NCBI GenBank assembly: GCA_963835085.1
Contig: CAWIED010000005.1
Location: 1 to 64,000 of the forward strand
Reading direction: 5' to 3'
Length of the DNA: 64,000 nucleotides
Origin: JBDIAG01 sp963835085
Lineage (GTDB): Bacteria; Actinomycetota; Actinomycetes; Actinomycetales; CAWJMD01
Made by a program: the position numbers and the translations under genes. A model generated the notes under the pieces. The model did not search any database. It was not told the DNA's origin and saw only the letters and a program-made list of their open reading frames with translations. Below are positions 59,657 through 64,000 of this stretch, one piece after another (the stretch's first letter is position 1; the number at the start of each line of letters is the position of its first letter).

Positions 59657-61018
59657 ATGTCATCCGTGGCCCGCTACACCATCGACGATGCACCCCCCAC
59701 CGGATTCCACTATCGGCTTGCACTGTTCACCGGCGGCGGCAAGTTCATCGACGGCTACACGCTCGGGGTGCTGACGGTCGCTCTTGCCGTCCTCCCCAAG
59801 GGCTTCGGGATGACGCCCCTCTATTCCGGGTTGGTGGGATCGGCCGCGCTGTTCGGTCTCTTCCTGGGTAGCGCCTTCATCGGGCCGCTCGCCGACCGCA
59901 TCGGCCGCAAGCGGCTGTACACAGCCGACCTGGTCATGTTCCTGGTCGCGGCGCTCGCGCAGTTCTTCGTCCAGAACGCGCTCCAGCTGTTCCTGATCCG
60001 GCTCGCACTCGGCATCGCGATCGGTATCGACTACGCGGTTGCGCCGACCTATCTCTCGGAGATGCTGCCGAAGAAGCTCCGGGCGCCGCTGCTGGGGAGT
60101 CTGGCAGCGATCTGGCGACTGGGCTTCCTCGCCTCCATCATCGTCGGATACTTCCTGAGCGGCATCGGTCCGGATGCCTGGAAATGGATTCTTGTGACGA
60201 GCGCCGTCCCGACGGCCATCGTCATGCTGCTGCGCCTAGGCGCTCCGGAGTCACCGCGCTGGCTTGTCCGCCAGGGTCGCGACGCGGAGGCCGAGGCGAT
60301 CGTCAAGAAGTACATCAACCCCGAGGCCGGCATTCACGACCTGGTGGAGACGGTCGGCCATGAGCAAGGTCATAAACACAGCACAGCCGAGTCGATGCGC
60401 CAGCTGTTCGGTTCGCAATGGCGTGCACGCACGCTTTTCGCGGGATTCTTCTGGATCGCACAGGCCACCCCGCAGACCGCGATCTTCACCTTCCTGCCGG
60501 CGCTATTCACCGCCCTCGGCATGTCTAGCGGGCTCACACCGACGCTGATCCAGAACGTCTTCTTCGCCGTCGGCGGCGTAGTCGGGATCTTCATCGTGAA
60601 TCTGGTGAGCCGTCGCAGGCTGCTGATCTCGACCTTCTGGTTGATGGCCATTTCGGTGCTGGCGCTTGTGCTGCTGCCCAAGCCTGGCGCTGTCGTGGTG
60701 GTGACCTGCCTGTGCGTCTACGCGTTCATCGAGGCCATCGCCGGCAACCTGCAGTTCGTCTATCCGAGCGAACTCTTCCCCACCTCGCTGCGGGCCGCCG
60801 GGGTCGGAATGGCGGCTGCGATGAGCCGGATCGGGGCAGCCTTCGGCACGTTCGTCCTGCCGCTGATTCTTGCCACCTATGGCGTGCGGGCGGTGATGGC
60901 CGGCACGGTGTGTCTGCTGGTTCTGGGAGCTCTCGTGTCACAGCGGGTCGCCCCCGAGACGGCCAACGCCGGCCTCCAGGAAGAGCCGACCCGCGAGTCG
61001 GAGCCCAGCGCGCACTGA
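59657..61018 (+). CDS. MFS transporter, sugar/organic-acid porter type
   Basis: A 453-residue transporter with 12 helices. Signature motifs are GPLADRIGRKRLY (loop 2-3, near residue 77), the family PESPRWL motif as GAPESPRWLVRQGRDAEAEA, and the C-terminal YPSELFPTSLRAAGVGMAAA (PETKG-like half motif). The layout is of the sugar/metabolite:H+ symporter family, which also covers aromatic acids and betaines. Gene order suggests that it imports the substrate of the oxidoreductase. GAGGAAG precedes the ATG. Confidence 0.87.
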   Translation: MSSVARYTIDDAPPTGFHYRLALFTGGGKFIDGYTLGVLTVALAVLPKGFGMTPLYSGLVGSAALFGLFLGSAFIGPLADRIGRKRLYTADLVMFLVAALAQFFVQNALQLFLIRLALGIAIGIDYAVAPTYLSEMLPKKLRAPLLGSLAAIWRLGFLASIIVGYFLSGIGPDAWKWILVTSAVPTAIVMLLRLGAPESPRWLVRQGRDAEAEAIVKKYINPEAGIHDLVETVGHEQGHKHSTAESMRQLFGSQWRARTLFAGFFWIAQATPQTAIFTFLPALFTALGMSSGLTPTLIQNVFFAVGGVVGIFIVNLVSRRRLLISTFWLMAISVLALVLLPKPGAVVVVTCLCVYAFIEAIAGNLQFVYPSELFPTSLRAAGVGMAAAMSRIGAAFGTFVLPLILATYGVRAVMAGTVCLLVLGALVSQRVAPETANAGLQEEPTRESEPSAH

Positions 61019-61035
61019 GGGCGCGCCGAACACCC

Positions 61036-62037
61036 TCAGCCGGTAGGTGGTTGCTCGTCCGCCGTGCCCGGCCCCTTGATGAGCGCGGCTGCCACGAGCG
61101 CGAGCAGCACATCGGCCAGCGTCATCAGCACCCGCGAGAGCAGCGCGAGGGCGATGGCATCGGCATGGGAGGCCTGACCGCGTAGCAGCGCAACCAGCAC
61201 CGCCTCGCGCGGGCCGACGCCCGCCGGGGCGAAGATCACGAGCAGCCCCACCACCCACGCCAGCGCGAACGCTCCGCTGGAGCGCACCACAGACACAGCT
61301 CCTCCGGCCAGGCCCTGGGCCAGCAGAAACAGGCCGACGCCGTACCAGGCCCAGGCAGCGAACAGCAGCAGGTGCCCCTTCCAGTCGCCGTGGCCGAGCG
61401 TCACCCGCCAGGCCGGACGAATCCGCGCCAACAGGCTGAACAGCAGCCGCAGTGTGCCGGGCCAGAGCCCCACGACCGCCAGCAGCAGCGGCAGGGCCAG
61501 CCACATCGGCCCGCCGCTGAGGGCTAGGCATACCCCGCTGACGATCGAGCCGGTGATCACGTTGGAATACAGGAACAGTGCGGTGGTCAGGGGAAACGTC
61601 ATGGCCGGGACGCCGAAACGGCGGCCGGCGGCCGCCTGCGCCAGGAACGGCCAGACTGCCCCCGGGACGTACTTGCCGGCTTGCGTCACGAAGAACAACC
61701 GGGCTGCGGCGGTCACCGGTAGCCGGGTGCCGAGCGTCGCCGCCCAGCAGCGCCAGCCCAGGGCGGTGCAGATCACGCCGATGGCTGTGCAGACGAACGA
61801 CCCCGCCAACTGCCAGCCGTCCACTCGCGACAGTGCCGCCGCCACCTCGTCGCGCTGCCCGGCGATCGACCAGGCCGCCCAGCACACCGCCACCACGAGG
61901 CTGACGATGGCGATGGGCCTGCGCCAGTGCGTCCAGCCTCCGCTCACTCCGCGATCGGGCCGCCCGGACGAGTCCTGTTCCCCCGAATGCCTACCCGACG
62001 AAGGCTTGCCCGCACCAGGCTGGGCCGGGCCGGTCAC
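61036..62037 (-). CDS. Lysylphosphatidylglycerol synthase-like flippase domain protein (UPF0104)
   Basis: A 333-residue membrane protein with about eight helices. The N-terminal 40 residues are polar. Characteristic parts are WQLAGSFVCTAIGVICTALG with WRCWAATLG, FFVTQAGKYVPGAVWPFLAQ (the KYIPG motif of this family) and FAPAGVGPREAVLVALLRG (the PGGLGxRE motif). The family includes the flippase half of MprF and glycolipid transporters. Its GTG start overlaps the upstream stop by 4 nt, so it is in one unit with the next gene. Confidence 0.82.
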   Translation of the reverse strand: MTGPAQPGAGKPSSGRHSGEQDSSGRPDRGVSGGWTHWRRPIAIVSLVVAVCWAAWSIAGQRDEVAAALSRVDGWQLAGSFVCTAIGVICTALGWRCWAATLGTRLPVTAAARLFFVTQAGKYVPGAVWPFLAQAAAGRRFGVPAMTFPLTTALFLYSNVITGSIVSGVCLALSGGPMWLALPLLLAVVGLWPGTLRLLFSLLARIRPAWRVTLGHGDWKGHLLLFAAWAWYGVGLFLLAQGLAGGAVSVVRSSGAFALAWVVGLLVIFAPAGVGPREAVLVALLRGQASHADAIALALLSRVLMTLADVLLALVAAALIKGPGTADEQPPTG

Positions 62038-64000
62038 GATCCCGCCGGTGCCAGCGTGATGGCCGTCAGGCCGACACCCAGGGCACGCGGCGCCGGCGCA
62101 TCGGGGATGAACACCGGGTCTGGTGAGGTGAGCACCAGCACCACGCGTCCGTCGACGACATCGCTGGGCTGCAGGGTCACGGTGACGTCGATCGGGTCGG
62201 TGGAGAAGTAGTTCTGCTGGGTGAGCTCCCGCTTCTCGGTGCTCACGATCAGCGTCTTCTTCTGCCCGTGCGGATCGAACCGGGAAGCCGACAGGGTGAG
62301 GTTCACCGGCCGGTTGCGGAGCTGGTCGGGCAGGTCGAAAGCCACATAGGCCGTGTCGCCGCTCGACCAGGCGAACATCTGGTCGATGGAGTCAAAGCCG
62401 TACAGATACGTGCGCGCATTGGGGTTCTGGGTGGACAACACGGTGCGTCCGACGGGCAAGGTGAGCTGCAGCTGTACCAGGTCCATGTCCGCATTGATCT
62501 GCTGCCGCGAGACCACGTTGCCACGGGCGGGCTGACCGTGCGCCACCAGGAAGTACGAGCCCACCGGAGCCGTGCCCCAGCCTGCGAAGTTGAGCCCGAT
62601 CACCTGCGCGCTGGGTGCCGTTACCTCGGCGATGCCGTCCCACTGGACGTGATTCGTGTCGATGTTCACCGCGGGAAGCGCCTTGAGAACCGCGCTGTCG
62701 CGCAGCTCGTTGACCCCGGCCGGTACAGCGAACACCGAGCTCGTCGTCAGGTAGGTGAAGACCAGCGCGGTGATGGCGCAGTAACCGGCCGCCAGGCTCA
62801 GCCAACGTGCCAACACACCCGTCGAGGCCAGGATCCAGCCGAGCACGAAGGGCCCCAGCAGCACGATCAGCCCGGCCATCCATTTATGCGTCTGATACGA
62901 GATGGCCCCGTAACGATCGAACAGGATGGCCGCCATGGCCACGAAGATGACGCCGGCCACGAGCACCGTGCAGGTCTCGCGGCGAGCACGCAGGCCCCGG
63001 CGGTACCAGCCGATCCACAGCAACACCAGCACCAGGCCCCAGAACGGCAGATCGTCGAGCGAGGTGTCGGCGGGGTCGAACCGCTGCAGCCCGAGGAAGG
63101 CGAGCGGGCTGGCGAGGGGCATGTTGAAGAACGAGTCGACCAGCACCTGCCCCCGGATCGACCACAGGTATTCCGAGACCAGCGGCGCCGTCAGTACGAA
63201 GCCCACCGCCCCCACCACCCCGGCCAATGCCAGCTGGCGACGAGGCGGGCACTGCACACGATTGGCGAGCACGGCCGCCATCGCCAACAGCACAGGTCCC
63301 AGACCGCCCACGAGCGAGACGTTGCACCCCACCAGACCGGCGCCCACGACCCCGGTTGCCGCCGCCAGCCCGAAGGCCACGCCGTACGTGCCCGCTCGGG
63401 CCAAGCCCACCAGGCACGCCATCAGCGCCGCGCCACAGGCCATCACCGCCAACTGGCCAGGCTGCGCGTCGTACACCCGTGACAGCGGCACGGACGACCA
63501 GGCGGCCGGCAGCACCGCACAGCTGGCCGCCAGCATCCCCAGCCCGAAGACGGTACGCAGTGTCGCGATCAGGGCACCCGCCGAGATGGCCAGGAAGATG
63601 AGCATGAGCAGGGCCAGCTGCTGGTCGGGGAGCACGCGCGAGACGGTCTGCACCATCACCATGAAGGCCGTCACCATCGGCTTCTCGTTGAGGGCTCGCG
63701 CCTCCAGCAGGTAACCGTGCGTGCCCGGGTGCGCGGCACGGAAGTTCGGCCCCTCGCCTGCGAGCCCCCGCCACACCTCGGCGGAGGCTGCGTAGGACGG
63801 AAAGTCGGCCATGCCGTTGGTGAAGAACTGGCGGGCGTATCCGCTGACGGGTGCCAGGACGCCTACCGCCGCCAGCAGGCCCACCACGTCACCACGGCTG
63901 ACCAGCCACGGCCCGAGTCGGCGCATACCGCCCGCGAGCCCACCGCCACCTGGCGGGCGCACAGTGCCGATCACCACCACCACAGCGCAGATCAACCCCA
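62034..64000 (-). CDS. Large multi-spanning membrane protein, 5' end outside the window
   Basis: At least 653 residues, with the frame open to the window edge, so the true start is probably beyond it. About ten helices come first, including SGYARQFFTNGMADFPSYAA and a stretch with Pro-Gly-Thr-His-Gly-Tyr. A C-terminal beta-rich domain of 230 residues (VNIDTNHVQWDGIAEVTAPS ... VDGRVVLVLTSPDPV) lies outside the membrane. The topology resembles GT-C glycosyltransferases or arabinofuranosyltransferase-like proteins, but I see no clear catalytic motif. Coupled to the flippase-like gene, it probably acts in envelope glycan assembly. Confidence 0.65.
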   Translation of the reverse strand, partial: GLICAVVVVIGTVRPPGGGGLAGGMRRLGPWLVSRGDVVGLLAAVGVLAPVSGYARQFFTNGMADFPSYAASAEVWRGLAGEGPNFRAAHPGTHGYLLEARALNEKPMVTAFMVMVQTVSRVLPDQQLALLMLIFLAISAGALIATLRTVFGLGMLAASCAVLPAAWSSVPLSRVYDAQPGQLAVMACGAALMACLVGLARAGTYGVAFGLAAATGVVGAGLVGCNVSLVGGLGPVLLAMAAVLANRVQCPPRRQLALAGVVGAVGFVLTAPLVSEYLWSIRGQVLVDSFFNMPLASPLAFLGLQRFDPADTSLDDLPFWGLVLVLLWIGWYRRGLRARRETCTVLVAGVIFVAMAAILFDRYGAISYQTHKWMAGLIVLLGPFVLGWILASTGVLARWLSLAAGYCAITALVFTYLTTSSVFAVPAGVNELRDSAVLKALPAVNIDTNHVQWDGIAEVTAPSAQVIGLNFAGWGTAPVGSYFLVAHGQPARGNVVSRQQINADMDLVQLQLTLPVGRTVLSTQNPNARTYLYGFDSIDQMFAWSSGDTAYVAFDLPDQLRNRPVNLTLSASRFDPHGQKKTLIVSTEKRELTQQNYFSTDPIDVTVTLQPSDVVDGRVVLVLTSPDPVFIPDAPAPRALGVGLTAITLAPAGS

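Overview
The window is about 64 kb of high-GC DNA from an actinomycete. The markers are a WhiB regulator, a Crp/GlxR-type regulator, two enzymes of the mycothiol-dependent maleylpyruvate isomerase family, an LpqY-SugABC-type trehalose importer, paired ArsA/Get3-like ATPases, a PASTA-type bifunctional PBP, and many GTG starts preceded by a TAnnCT hexamer 6-7 nt upstream (leaderless transcription). Two blocks keep the gene order known from Mycobacterium tuberculosis: nudix-nth-crp-MBL ... RidA-DUF4177-arsA-arsA-whiB-ponA-metallophosphoesterase (like Rv3672c-Rv3683) and ask ... recR-dnaX-SRP RNA (like Rv3709c-Rv3721c). I cannot fix the genus; a Propionibacteriales-type actinobacterium is a guess.

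Layout. 1-14.5 kb: the 3' end of nuoN, a beta-phosphoglucomutase/GH65 phosphorylase pair, ilvD, htpX, an assimilatory sulfate reduction operon (short leader peptide, sulfite reductase, APS reductase), an IS256 element, a mycothiol-type enzyme, a holin-like membrane protein and an alpha/beta hydrolase. 14.5-34 kb: the conserved nth-crp-arsA-whiB-ponA region, split by a nudix/merR/metallophosphoesterase/ParB-like block and the trehalose importer, and ending at tRNA-Pro. 34-36 kb: a decayed defence islet (Mrr remnant, antitoxin plus frameshifted PIN toxin, HsdM remnant). 36-42.7 kb: a flavin monooxygenase gene split by an IS5-type element, a MarR-regulated membrane protein, a second mycothiol-type enzyme, an amino-acid permease and a headless HAD gene. 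43-49 kb: ask, DUF5063, recR, dnaX and SRP RNA. 49-51 kb: transposase wrecks enclosing a low-GC islet with a tiny secreted lectin-like ORF. 51-64 kb: a GH26-like secreted glycosidase, a three-gene polysaccharide glycosyltransferase operon, tRNA-Ser, an FAD oxidoreductase/MFS pair, and two overlapping envelope membrane genes that run off the end.

The most unusual content is repetitive DNA. A composite repeat occurs four times (about 4.0-4.44, 11.58-12.1, 27.19-27.69 and 52.62-52.83 kb). It combines 72-73 bp palindromic tandem units, a conserved 16-bp-stem hairpin and a GC-rich tail. A separate 77-bp element with 14-bp terminal inverted repeats occurs at 365 and 34179. There are also minisatellites with 15, 18, 21 and 60 bp periods. 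Several conserved genes carry single-base indels in G/C runs; this pattern looks more like sequencing error than gene death and should be settled from reads before any gene is called dead.

Functional links: pgmB and the GH65 phosphorylase degrade a disaccharide such as trehalose or maltose, and the SugABC importer (with a perfect Crp-type site upstream of lpqY) would supply it. The sulfate operon is preceded by a regulatory-looking leader ORF. The 52.9-57.6 kb operon probably builds an exported glycan.
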